This document shows, piece by piece, positions 49,054 through 57,557 of a stretch of 64,000 nucleotides of DNA (position 1 is its first letter; every line of letters starts with the position of its first letter). Both the position numbers and the translations under genes were made by a program. The stretch is taken from contig NZ_JAEULO010000041.1 in assembly GCF_016793705.1 (NCBI RefSeq), positions 175,109-239,108 on the forward strand, in the 5' to 3' direction. A model generated the notes under the pieces. That model did no database searches and was not told the origin of the DNA. It worked only from the letters and a program-made list of their open reading frames with translations. The DNA comes from Tabrizicola sp. (GTDB lineage: Bacteria > Pseudomonadota > Alphaproteobacteria > Rhodobacterales > Rhodobacteraceae).

Positions 49054-49081
49054 AAGGCCCCGCAGGGGGGTGCGGGGCCTT
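49054..49081 (-). terminator. Terminator-like hairpin after the first LysM-SBP gene
   Basis: AAGGCCCCGCA (49054-49064) and TGCGGGGCCTT (49071-49081) form a perfect 11-base-pair stem with a 6-base loop, 25 bases downstream of the stop of the gene at 49106. The following tract is only weakly T-rich on the minus strand (CCCCTCTCTCC), so termination may be partial. Confidence 0.65.
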
Positions 49082-49105
49082 CGACAGACTGAGGCAGGTC
49101 GGGGC

Positions 49106-50203
49106 TTATTGCTGCTTCAGCTTGTTGTATTCCTCAAGCCCGGTGGCGACGATGTCATACCATTCGCCCGACTCGCGCATCTCGGTGATGCCGCGGTTCA
49201 GCATCGCGATGTAGACCCGGCCGCGCGGATTGCTCTTGGCGGTCAGGAAGTGATACGAGATGAAGGTCGCAATGGCCGGGTTGGTGACAACCTTGTCGGT
49301 CACGCCCAGGTCGGCGAAGTTGGAGACCGAGGTTTCGGTCTCGATGGAGTAGATGTCGACTTCGCCCTTCATCAGCATCTCTGCGCAGTCCATCGGGTTC
49401 TTCGGCTGGATGTATTCGACGACCGGGGGGACCAGGCCCTGCACCTCGAGGTCGCCAAGCGGCCAGGCTTCCGGACGGCAGATCTTGGCGCCGGCATATT
49501 CGTCGAACGACCGCGCGTTGGCATATTTGCTGTCGGGAAGCGTGTTGAAGGTATAGGCCGCCTCGTAGATCGGCAGCGAGAAGTCGAACTCGGTGCACAT
49601 CCGGGCCGAGAATTCGCCCAGCATGTCCAGTTTCGAACAATCCGGCGCCTCCCAGGCGATCGAGACGTCGAAGGCACCCGAGGGCAGGAGCACGTCGATG
49701 TGCGACATCCAGTCGTCGACGTAAGACACTTCGTAGCCGCGGTCGTTGCCGCCGCGCTGCATCGCGGTGGCGGCCATGCGGACAAATATCCCGCCGCCGT
49801 TCAGCGATTCATCGGTGAAAGGCATCCAGTTGTTCGAGGTCACGAATTTCAGCGGCGGCTCGTAGACGTTCGACTTCGGCCTGGACGTTTCCTGCTTCTG
49901 CGTCTCGCTTTCGATGACCGAACTCAGCTCGGCATCCGGCGTCAGTCGACCGTCCTTGCAGGGGAGGACCAGTTGCAGTCCGGCGGGAAGGCTGTTCGGG
50001 TTGGCCGCCAGCGCATCGCGGTTTGCGTTGAAGATGTTCTGGTAGTCAAAACTGCCATAGGCGGCCTGTGCGATCGAGCCCAGCGTGTCGCCGTCCTTGA
50101 CGGTATAGGTGGTGCAAGCTTCCTGGGCTGCGGCAAGAACCGGCAGCGAAATGATCGCAGCGGTCAGAACGGTCAGCCTGTGAAAATAGGATGCGGTTCT
50201 CAT
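49106..50203 (-). CDS. Periplasmic LysM plus SBP family-3-like protein A
   Basis: A 365-residue secreted protein: signal peptide (MRTASYFHRLTVLTAAIISL...AAAQ), one LysM domain (about 33-82; TVKDGDTLGSIAQAAYGSFD) bracketed by cysteines (EACTTY and VLPCKD), a ~35-residue linker, and a solute-binding domain (about 120-360) with FVTSNNWMPFTDESLNGGG and DIYSIETE. It ends RESGEWYDIVATGLEEYN. The LysM may hold it on peptidoglycan. No permease adjoins. It is paralogous to protein B (50537-51625); both precede a Ser/Thr kinase gene. Sensing rather than transport is inference. Confidence 0.88.
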   Translation of the reverse strand: MRTASYFHRLTVLTAAIISLPVLAAAQEACTTYTVKDGDTLGSIAQAAYGSFDYQNIFNANRDALAANPNSLPAGLQLVLPCKDGRLTPDAELSSVIESETQKQETSRPKSNVYEPPLKFVTSNNWMPFTDESLNGGGIFVRMAATAMQRGGNDRGYEVSYVDDWMSHIDVLLPSGAFDVSIAWEAPDCSKLDMLGEFSARMCTEFDFSLPIYEAAYTFNTLPDSKYANARSFDEYAGAKICRPEAWPLGDLEVQGLVPPVVEYIQPKNPMDCAEMLMKGEVDIYSIETETSVSNFADLGVTDKVVTNPAIATFISYHFLTAKSNPRGRVYIAMLNRGITEMRESGEWYDIVATGLEEYNKLKQQ

Positions 50204-50536
50204 GGGGTGGATTTCCTTCTGGAGGCCGTTAGATGCTGCTGTCTACGTGCAGATACCGAAACAATATTACCGATGATGCACCATATGGTTGTATAGATGG
50301 CACGAATAAGGCGATCCGGTGATCATTCGCGGCTCGATTGGTTCGGGCGAAAGAAGTGATCGGCGCGCCGGATTGTTCGCAGGACAGGGACGTAAAGCGC
50401 CAGGTCGCAGGATCTGAGCGGCTCGAATGCACGCGGGGTGCGGGTGGGCCCGAAGCGGCCTCACACAATCTGACCGCGATTTCTGTTTCCGATCCAGCAA
50501 CACAGAGCCAGGTTGCCTTCCGTCCCCATCCGGTGC
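50204..50536. other. Intergenic region between the two LysM-SBP genes
   Basis: About 333 bases without a convincing gene on either strand; short open frames lack starts with ribosome sites or plausible products. Bases 50255-50310 are AT-rich relative to the surroundings and contain ATATTA (50265-50270; TAATAT on the minus strand), a possible -10 for the gene at 49106. No strong hairpin or repeat was seen. An independent promoter for protein A is plausible. Confidence 0.4.
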
Positions 50537-51625
50537 TCATGGCGCCTTGCTGTTGCGCGCCAGAGCGGTGGAGACGATGTCGTACCACTCTCCGGATTCG
50601 TACATCTCGATCAGCCCGGCATCGAGCTGGCCGATCATGTCGACCGCGCGCTGGTTCGACTTGTGGGCGATGGCATGCAGGCTGAGAAGCGTCATCAGAT
50701 GCGGGTTCTGCTCGACCTGCGGGGTCAGGCCCAGTTCCGCCAGCGCCGAATCCCCGACCTCGGCATCGATCGACACCAGGTCCACCTCGCCCGCCGCAAG
50801 GGCGCGGAAACAGTCGGTCGCCTCGACCGGGCGGGTCAGGGTGATGGTCGCGGCGGTCAACCCCACCGCATCGAGCACCCCGGTCGTGAAGCCTTCGGGG
50901 CGGCAGATACGCTTGCCCTCGAACTCGGCATATTTGGTCGCCGCGCCCAGGCCGCTCGTCCGCATCGCGAAGAAGCCGTCGACGATCTCGTAGAACGGAC
51001 CCGAGAAGACGAAATCGTTGCAGCGGGTCTGGTCGCCCGGCGACAGCGTTTCGGGCGCCTCGCAGTTCGGGCGGACCCAAGGGAAGCTCAGGTCATAGGC
51101 GCCCGAGGGCAGAAGCGCGTCGAGATGGGCCTGCCAGTCATTGATGAAGGTCAGGTTGTAGGGAATACCGGGGTCGGCCCGGAACACCGCCATCTCGACC
51201 AGCTGGGTCATCATGCCGCCGCCGGGCAGGGTCTCGTCGGCAAAGGGCGCATAGCCGTTGCCGGTGACGAAGCCGATCGGCTTGAGCGCGGGTGTCGGTG
51301 CCGCGGTGTTGCTGTCGCTGGCCGCAGGCTCCGGCGTGGCGGCGGCGGGGGTTACGACAGCGACAGGCTCGGCGCTCTGCGTCTCGCAGGGCAGTACCAG
51401 TTCCGTCCCGATCTCGATCAGGTCGGCCTTTGCGCCGATCGCGGCCACGTTGGCATCATAGATCACCCGGTAGAGGTCGGCATCGCCATAGGCTGCCCGG
51501 GCGATGTAGCGCAGGTTGTCGCCCGCCTGGACCTTGTAGGTCGTGCAGGCCTCTTGCGCCCATGCCGCCGTCCCGCCGAGAAGCAGAACCGTGCTGCCGA
51601 AGAGGAAGATCCGCGAAAGTGCCAT
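50537..51625 (-). CDS. Periplasmic LysM plus SBP family-3-like protein B
   Basis: A 362-residue paralogue of protein A: signal peptide (MALSRIFLFGSTVLLLGGTAAWA), LysM (about 30-80; KVQAGDNLRYIARAAYGDAD) between EACTTY and VLPCETQ, a 40-residue Ala/Pro linker, and the solute-binding domain (FVTGNGYAPFADETLPGGGM, DLVSIDAEVGDS) ending EMYESGEWYDIVSTAL. AAAGGAG precedes ATG 51625. Both proteins keep the Cys-LysM-Cys frame and the C-terminal SGEWYDIV motif, so they are a duplicated pair with probably distinct ligands. Confidence 0.88.
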   Translation of the reverse strand: MALSRIFLFGSTVLLLGGTAAWAQEACTTYKVQAGDNLRYIARAAYGDADLYRVIYDANVAAIGAKADLIEIGTELVLPCETQSAEPVAVVTPAAATPEPAASDSNTAAPTPALKPIGFVTGNGYAPFADETLPGGGMMTQLVEMAVFRADPGIPYNLTFINDWQAHLDALLPSGAYDLSFPWVRPNCEAPETLSPGDQTRCNDFVFSGPFYEIVDGFFAMRTSGLGAATKYAEFEGKRICRPEGFTTGVLDAVGLTAATITLTRPVEATDCFRALAAGEVDLVSIDAEVGDSALAELGLTPQVEQNPHLMTLLSLHAIAHKSNQRAVDMIGQLDAGLIEMYESGEWYDIVSTALARNSKAP

Positions 51626-51735
51626 CGTCTGTGCTCCTTTGGCCGGGCGGCGGGCCGAGGGCGGCGCGGACCTGCCGCGCCATCCCGCCCCGGACAACCG
51701 GTCGTTTGTGGTCGGTTCAGGCTGTTCCCGTCGGT

Positions 51736-51921
51736 TCAGCCTGCAATGTCTGGGTGGGGGTCGGGCCGTCGGCCCGGACCAAGGCGATCGACCGCCCGCG
51801 ACAGGGCGAAGATCAGAGGGTCGAGCGGTACGGTCCCGCCAGGCGCAGGCCGGGCGCGTCCGCCGGCGGCGGGTGTCGGCTTTGCAACCGGGGTGGTATC
51901 CTCGCTGCCATGTGGCGCCAT
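51736..51921 (-). CDS. Small Pro/Arg-rich frame after the kinase gene
   Basis: A 61-residue frame (ATG 51921; a GTG at 51927 overlaps the kinase stop as GTGA) ends at 51736. The product is Pro/Gly/Arg-rich (APHGSEDTTPVAKPTPAAGG then DPLIFALSRAVDRLGPG), with no domain or signal. The start/stop overlap supports coupling to the kinase, but composition alone could keep such a frame open in GC-rich DNA. The rest of the 51626-51923 gap looks empty. Confidence 0.3.
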   Translation of the reverse strand: MAPHGSEDTTPVAKPTPAAGGRARPAPGGTVPLDPLIFALSRAVDRLGPGRRPDPHPDIAG

Positions 51922-51923
51922 GA

Positions 51924-54044
51924 TCACGGTGCTTCCTCCAGAGCCAGTTGCATCCGCGCTTCGCTGACCTTCTTGTCCCGGATGATCGAGAATTCGGTCT
52001 GGCTCGTCCCCGCGGCAACCAGGTCAGCGATGATCTTTTCCAGCGAGCCCGGCGCGTCCAGAGGCGTCGTGGTGGTCTTGTCGCGGAACAGCACGTCGCC
52101 CTGCCGCAGGCTGGTGATCTCGGGCCGGGTCACGCCGGTGACTTCGGTGGTCCAGACGCCATCGACGACCGAGGTCCGCGTGCCGACCCCGTTCGTAAGG
52201 TTCACAAGGCGGATGGCGGAGACGGTCAGCAGGCCGGTCATCGGCTCTTTCGACGCACCGGCATATTCGACGACAAGGCGAGCCTTCCCGTCGGGGTCGA
52301 CCGCCATGGCGTTCATCACCGCGACCGTGATCGACCCCGCCGACTGGATCGGCGTGCCGTTCACCGCAAGGAGCGTGATGCCGGGAGCCAGCCAGTCACC
52401 GGCTTCCGCACGATCCACCGTCGGCGGGATGCGGGTCACGACCGCGACGCGCTTGCCGTCGACCATCCGGTCATCGGCGGCGAAGGGGATTTCCACGTCC
52501 CAGGCGGCAAAGGCCACCTGGTTCGGGGCGGGCTTGCCGAGCGGCACCGCCGGGGTCTCGCTCGCGGGCTCGGGCGCGGCGACCATTTCGGGTTCCGCAA
52601 CGGGCACGGGTTCCGCTGCGGGTTCAGGGCTTGCCACCGGCTCGGGGGTCGCTGCGGCGACGGTCTCCTCGAGCTCGGCGGCCGGTTCGCCTGGCGCGGC
52701 AGCGGTTTCCGGGACCGCCGGTTTCTCGGCGGCATCGGGTTCCGCGGCGGCGGTTTCGGTCGCGGCATCAGCCGGTTCGGCAGGCTTCGCTTCGGCGGTT
52801 GTTGCCGGTTCTGCGGCCTTGGTCGCGGCGGCGGCTTCCACGGGTTTCGGCGCGGGGTCCTTGCCGCCCAGCATCATGTAGCCGGCCACGACCACGATCA
52901 GCGCCGCCGCGACGCCCGCCGCAAGCTGCACCGGGCTCTTGCCGCGCGCGGCGGCCGGAGCGCGGTCGACCACGGCCGCGGCCGGGCGTGAGGCGGCCCT
53001 GGCCAGCGGCGGCGGGGCGGCCACGGCGACCGGGGGAATGTCCAGTGCAGGCTCATGCGCGGGCTCGGGCAGGGTGATCGCAGCTGTGGCGACGGTCCCG
53101 GTGGGCGCCGGCGAGGCGGAGTGGAACATCGCCAGCCAGTCCTGCGCCGATTGCAGGCGCTGTTTCGGCAAGGTGCTCATCGCCCGGTCGATGGCTTCCA
53201 GAAAGCCCTTCGGGAAGTGCGGGAACCGCCCGGTCAGCGGTACATAAGGGTCGGGCCGGTCCTCGGCCAAGGCGGCCAGCCGGGCCTGCCCGTTCACCGG
53301 CGCATCGCCGGAGATCAGGTGGTAAAGCGTCGCGCCAAGCGCGTAGAGGTCGCTCCACGGCCCCTGTTCCGATCCGGCGATGTAGAATTCCTGCGGCGAG
53401 TAGCCATCCTTCACCACCCTGAGCGCCGACATGGCCCGGTTCGATTGCGAGGCCTTCTCTCGCGCCGCGCCGAAGTCGATCAGGATCGGCTCGCCCCTCT
53501 TGTCGATCAGCACATTGTCGGGAGAGATGTCGCGGTGCAGCATGTCGTGGTCATGAATGAAACCGACCGCGTGCAGAAGCTTTTCGGTGATCTTGACAAC
53601 GTGGTCGGGCGAAAGCCGCGGGCCTTCGCCGTCGATCACCTGTTGCAGGTCCAGCCCGTCGATGAAGTCAATCGCCATATAGGCGGTGCCGTTGTCTTCG
53701 AACACCTGGTGGACAGCGACGATGTTCGGATGGACGATCTTCGCCAGATTGCGCGCCTCGCGCACGAAGAGCTGGACGATGGAGCGCAGTTCGGCGGTAT
53801 GCGCGCGCGACCGGGCGGCGACCACGACCTTCGACCGGCGGCAGACCGAGGAGGGGAAGCACTCCTTGATAACCACGTCGCGGTCCAGGCTGTCCTTGGC
53901 GAGATAGGTGATGCCGAAGCCGCCCGAGTTGATGTAGCGGGTGATCGTATACTGACCCTTGAGCAGCTTCGCGCCCGGTTGCAGTTCGTCGATCAGATCC
54001 TCGACCTCATCGGCCGCGGCTTCCACCGCTTTCTGCTGCGCCAT
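51924..54044 (-). CDS. Membrane Ser/Thr protein kinase with periplasmic PDZ-like tail
   Basis: A 706-residue Hanks-type kinase. Domain 1 (about 32-320): glycine loop NSGGFGITYLA, ATP-binding Lys60 (VVIKECFP), HRD at 170-172 (LHRDISPDNVLI), DFG at 190-192, and SEQGPWSDLYALGATLYHLI. One membrane helix lies at about 375-393 (AAGVAAALIVVVAGYMMLGG), followed by a 110-residue Ala/Pro/Glu linker and a periplasmic region (about 510-706) with two PDZ-like parts (GITLLAVNGTPIQSAG; RQGDVLFRDK). ATG 54044 follows GGGAAGGG. Catalytic residues are complete, so it should be active. It probably links an envelope signal to cytoplasmic phosphorylation. Confidence 0.9.
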   Translation of the reverse strand: MAQQKAVEAAADEVEDLIDELQPGAKLLKGQYTITRYINSGGFGITYLAKDSLDRDVVIKECFPSSVCRRSKVVVAARSRAHTAELRSIVQLFVREARNLAKIVHPNIVAVHQVFEDNGTAYMAIDFIDGLDLQQVIDGEGPRLSPDHVVKITEKLLHAVGFIHDHDMLHRDISPDNVLIDKRGEPILIDFGAAREKASQSNRAMSALRVVKDGYSPQEFYIAGSEQGPWSDLYALGATLYHLISGDAPVNGQARLAALAEDRPDPYVPLTGRFPHFPKGFLEAIDRAMSTLPKQRLQSAQDWLAMFHSASPAPTGTVATAAITLPEPAHEPALDIPPVAVAAPPPLARAASRPAAAVVDRAPAAARGKSPVQLAAGVAAALIVVVAGYMMLGGKDPAPKPVEAAAATKAAEPATTAEAKPAEPADAATETAAAEPDAAEKPAVPETAAAPGEPAAELEETVAAATPEPVASPEPAAEPVPVAEPEMVAAPEPASETPAVPLGKPAPNQVAFAAWDVEIPFAADDRMVDGKRVAVVTRIPPTVDRAEAGDWLAPGITLLAVNGTPIQSAGSITVAVMNAMAVDPDGKARLVVEYAGASKEPMTGLLTVSAIRLVNLTNGVGTRTSVVDGVWTTEVTGVTRPEITSLRQGDVLFRDKTTTTPLDAPGSLEKIIADLVAAGTSQTEFSIIRDKKVSEARMQLALEEAP

Positions 54045-54303
54045 GTCGTTCGCCCTTCCCACAATGGTGCAAGCTCAATGGACGGTTCTGTTCGTGCAGA
54101 TCGGGGCGCCAGGCACCCGGCCACTCCGCAGGGATAATCGTCCACACAAACGCACCAATACATTGCGACCGTCATGGTTGTGGAACGGGGCGAAAATGGG
54201 GCGCTCAAGAGGAGATTTGAAGGATGGGCCTGCTCAACCACAGCGGGAAATGCCGACCGGGCGCCGCCTCGGGCGGCGTTTGCGCCAAGGGGCGCAGGCA
54301 AGT
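54045..54303. other. Intergenic region upstream of the kinase gene
   Basis: About 259 bases between the kinase start and the stop of the amidohydrolase gene, both on the minus strand. No gene with support. It should hold the kinase promoter on the minus strand; I could not find a clear -35/-10 pair. GGGCGCCGCCTCGGGCGGCG (54259-54278) is GC-rich and partly self-complementary, a possible weak hairpin. Confidence 0.35.
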
Positions 54304-55572
54304 CTATCCGTGACGGCGGCGGACGGTCGCGGGCCGCCCGGCAAGCGTCAGCCGGGTATCATTGCGCCGGCGTTCGGCGACGATTTTACCCTTCGCTACC
54401 ACCGCCAGCCGGTCGGGCCTGAGCCGCAGCGCCTCGGTCGGGCTGCCTGCGTCCAGCACCACCAGGCTCGCCGTGCAGCCCGGTCGCAGCCCGTAGCCGG
54501 ACAGGTTCATGATCTGCGCGTTCGTTTCCGTGACCATGGTGAAACAGCGCGCCATTTCCGCCGGATGGGTCATCTGCGCGACATGCAGCCCCATGAAGGC
54601 CACGTCCAGCATGTCAGCCGTGCCAAGGCTGTACCAGGGGTCGAGCACGCAGTCCTGCCCCCAGCCGACGGGGATGCCAAGGCCCTGCATCTCCTTCACC
54701 CGCGTCAGCCCGCGCCGCTTGGGATAGCTGTCGTGGCGGCCTTGCAGGGTGATGTTGATCAGCGGGTTCGGGATCGCGGTCATTCCGCTTTCGGCGACCA
54801 GCGGCAGCAGTTTCGAGACATAGTAGTTGTCCATCGAATGCATCGAGGTCAGGTGGCTTCCCGCCGCCCTTCGCCCGAGCCCGTGCCGCGTCACCTCGCG
54901 CGCCATTGTTTCCACATGCCGCGACAAAGGGTCGTCGGTCTCATCGCAATGGACGTCCCACATCAGACCGCGCTCGGCGGCGATCCGGCCAAGATCGCGC
55001 AAGCTCTCCGCGCCTTCCTCCATCGTGCGTTCGAAATGCGGGATGCCGCCCACGACATCGACGCCCATGTCCAGCGCCCGCAGCAGGTTTTGCCGCCCCG
55101 TCGCCGTGCGGTAAAGCCCGTCCTGCGGGAAGGCCACCAGTTGCAGGTCCAGATAGGGCGCGACCTGCCGCTTCACTTCCAGCATCGCCTCGACCCCGCG
55201 CAGGTGGTCGGGCGTGGTGTCGACATGGGTGCGGATCGCCAGCAGGCCCATCGAAACCGCCCAGTCGCAATAGGCGAGCGCACGGCCCACCATGTCCTCC
55301 ACCGTCGCGATCTCGCGCAACTCGCCCCAGAGGCTGATCCCCTCCAGGAGCGTCCCGGAGGCATTCACCCGCGGCAGGCCGTAGCTCAGCGTCGCGTCCA
55401 TGTGGAAATGCGGGTCGACGAAGGGCGGGCTGACCAGATCGCCGGTCGCGTCGATCACCTGTCCCGCCCTTGCTTCCAGCCGCCCCACTGCCGCGATCCG
55501 GTCGCCCTGGATGCCGATATCTGCCACAGTGCCGTCGGGCAGGGTTCCGCCCTTGACCAGAAGATCGAACAT
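54304..55572 (-). CDS. CodA-like metal-dependent amidohydrolase
   Basis: A 422-residue amidohydrolase-superfamily enzyme aligned by eye with E. coli cytosine deaminase: metal motif DPHFHMD, the Gln-containing VAFPQDG, DVHCDETDD, SHLTSMHS and NPLINITLQGR-SYPKRRGLTRVKEM. At the active-site GHDD of CodA it has GQDC: the metal Asp is kept, but the following Asp (314 in E. coli, known to affect substrate choice) is Cys and the His is Gln. So it may deaminate or hydrolyse a related ring compound, not cytosine itself. It ends the BMP-type importer operon. Confidence 0.85.
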   Translation of the reverse strand: MFDLLVKGGTLPDGTVADIGIQGDRIAAVGRLEARAGQVIDATGDLVSPPFVDPHFHMDATLSYGLPRVNASGTLLEGISLWGELREIATVEDMVGRALAYCDWAVSMGLLAIRTHVDTTPDHLRGVEAMLEVKRQVAPYLDLQLVAFPQDGLYRTATGRQNLLRALDMGVDVVGGIPHFERTMEEGAESLRDLGRIAAERGLMWDVHCDETDDPLSRHVETMAREVTRHGLGRRAAGSHLTSMHSMDNYYVSKLLPLVAESGMTAIPNPLINITLQGRHDSYPKRRGLTRVKEMQGLGIPVGWGQDCVLDPWYSLGTADMLDVAFMGLHVAQMTHPAEMARCFTMVTETNAQIMNLSGYGLRPGCTASLVVLDAGSPTEALRLRPDRLAVVAKGKIVAERRRNDTRLTLAGRPATVRRRHG

Positions 55573-56517
55573 CTACCGTTCTCCCTTGTTGTAGGGCACC
55601 ATCAGTGCCGCCGGCACTTCCGCGCGACGCGACATCAGGATCAGCGCGAGGACCGACAGGATGAAGGGGAGCGCAAGGAAAAGCTGATAGGGCAGGGCGG
55701 CCCCCAGGGGTGTCTGCTGAAGCCGGATTTGCAGCGCATCGAAAGCGGCAAACAGGATCGCCCCCAGCACCGCCTTGCCGGGCTTCCAGGCACCGAAGAC
55801 CACCAGCGCGATGCAGATCCAGCCGCGCCCGTTGACCATCTCGAAGAAAAAGCTGGAGAAGGCCGAGAGCGTCAGGAACGCTCCCCCCACCGCCATCAAC
55901 CCCGACCCGACGATCACCGCCCCCATCCTGAGGCCCGTGACGGACAGGCCCTGCGCCTCGACCGCCGCCGGTTTCTCGCCCACGGCACGGACCGCCAGAC
56001 CCAGCGGCGTGCGATACAGCACCCAAGCCACCAGTCCCGCCACTGCGAAGGCCGCCCAGGTCAGTGCGGTCTGCGACAGCGCGTCGCCCAGCCACGGCAG
56101 GTCCGAAAGCCCCGGAACATTCAAGGGCTGGAACGGCGCGATCTTCGGTGGGCTGGTGACTTCCGGCAGCATCAGCCGGTACGCGAAGGAAGCCGAAGAT
56201 GTCGCAAGCAGCGTCACCCCCAGCCCCACCACGTGCTGCGACAGGCCGAAGGGTACCGTCAGGGTCGAATGCAGAAGGCCGAACATCATCCCCGCCGCCA
56301 TCGCCACTGCCACCCCGCCCCAGAGCGGCAGGCCCTGATACACCGCCATCCAGCCGGTGAAGGCGCCGATGACCATGATCCCCTCGATCCCCAGGTTCAG
56401 CACCCCGGCGCGTTCGCAGATGAGTTCGCCCATCGTCGCCAGGATCAGGGGCGAGGCGATGCGGATCACCGCCGCCCAGAAGCTGGCCGAGATCAGGATG
56501 TCGATGACCGCGCTCAT
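55573..56517 (-). CDS. BMP-type ABC transporter permease 2
   Basis: A 314-residue permease of the BPD_transp_2 class (BmpA/NupQ, nucleoside importers), about eight to nine membrane helices, with ELICERAGVLNLGIEGIMVI and GEKPAAVEAQGLSVTGLRMG. The ATG at 56517 overlaps the stop of permease 1 (ATGA). A longer open frame upstream is out of context. It ends one base before the amidohydrolase start, so the two are co-translated. Confidence 0.92.
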   Translation of the reverse strand: MSAVIDILISASFWAAVIRIASPLILATMGELICERAGVLNLGIEGIMVIGAFTGWMAVYQGLPLWGGVAVAMAAGMMFGLLHSTLTVPFGLSQHVVGLGVTLLATSSASFAYRLMLPEVTSPPKIAPFQPLNVPGLSDLPWLGDALSQTALTWAAFAVAGLVAWVLYRTPLGLAVRAVGEKPAAVEAQGLSVTGLRMGAVIVGSGLMAVGGAFLTLSAFSSFFFEMVNGRGWICIALVVFGAWKPGKAVLGAILFAAFDALQIRLQQTPLGAALPYQLFLALPFILSVLALILMSRRAEVPAALMVPYNKGER

Positions 56518-57557
56518 CCCCGCACCACCCGGACCCGCGTGAGAAGAATTGCCAGCACCATGAACAGAAGCGCGGTCGCCATCAGCATGTCGGCGATATA
56601 GGTTGGCACTCCCGCCGCCCGGCTCATCGCATCGGACCCCACGAATATCCCCGCCACGAAGATCGCCGTCACGATCACCCCCAGGGGATGCAGCAGCGCC
56701 AGCATGGCAACGATGATACCGGTATAGCCGAACCCCGGCGACAGGTCCGAGGACAGATGCCCCTTCAGCCCCGCCACCTCCGACCAGCCCGCCAGCGCGG
56801 CCAGCCCGCCCGACAGCAAAGCCGTCTTCACCAGCACGGCATTGACCGGCATCCCTGCGAACCGCGCAGCCTCGGGGTTCTGCCCCACGGCGCGAATTTC
56901 GAAGCCCAAAGTGGTGCGGGTCTGGATCACCCACACGACCACAGCGGCGATGATTGCCAGCGCGAAGCCCCAATGCAGCCGCAACCCTTCGACAATCCGG
57001 GGCAGCCGGGCCTCCGGGATCAGGGCCGGGGACTTGGGCCAGCCCATGCCCATCGGGTCCTTCATCGGCCCTTCCAGCAGGTAGCTGACGAAAAGGAGCA
57101 TGATGAAGTTCAGAAGCAGCGTGGTGACGACCTCGTCCACCCCGAGCCGCGTTTTCAGCAGCACCGGCCCCAGCAAAAGCGCCGCCCCGGCCAGCATTGC
57201 GGCCAGGGCGGACACCGGCAGGACCCAGGGGCTCCCCAGAACCCCGGTTCCCAGCACGACCGCAAGGATCGCACCGGCATACAACTGCGCTTCGGCGCCG
57301 ATGTTCCACAGCTTCGCCCGGAAGGCGACCGCCACCGCCAGCCCGGTGAAGATCAGCGGCGTCGCGCGGTTCAGCGTCTCCAGTATGGCGAGTTTCGACC
57401 CCAACGCCCCGGTGGCAATCTGGCCCAGCACCGCAAGGGGATTGGCCCCGGCCAAGAGCGCAAGCCCCATCGCGACCCCAAGCGTTGCGACAAGCGCCAG
57501 TGCCGGCAGGCCCAGGCGTCGGGCGGCAGAGGGGTTGGCGACGGGTTCAAGCCGCAT
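56514..57557 (-). CDS. BMP-type ABC transporter permease 1
   Basis: A 347-residue permease with about nine membrane helices and the class motif FRAKLWNIGAEAQLYAGAIL, then EIRAVGQNPEAARFAGMPVN. With permease 2 it forms the transmembrane dimer. Its 5' end overlaps the ATPase gene by 11 bases. The class transports nucleosides, purines or related compounds, matching the downstream amidohydrolase. Confidence 0.92.
   Translation of the reverse strand: MRLEPVANPSAARRLGLPALALVATLGVAMGLALLAGANPLAVLGQIATGALGSKLAILETLNRATPLIFTGLAVAVAFRAKLWNIGAEAQLYAGAILAVVLGTGVLGSPWVLPVSALAAMLAGAALLLGPVLLKTRLGVDEVVTTLLLNFIMLLFVSYLLEGPMKDPMGMGWPKSPALIPEARLPRIVEGLRLHWGFALAIIAAVVVWVIQTRTTLGFEIRAVGQNPEAARFAGMPVNAVLVKTALLSGGLAALAGWSEVAGLKGHLSSDLSPGFGYTGIIVAMLALLHPLGVIVTAIFVAGIFVGSDAMSRAAGVPTYIADMLMATALLFMVLAILLTRVRVVRG

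Noticed and set aside
53959-56601. 880-codon plus-strand frame opposite the CodA-like and permease genes
   Set aside because: Arg/His/Gln-rich shadow; the minus-strand products have clear family motifs.
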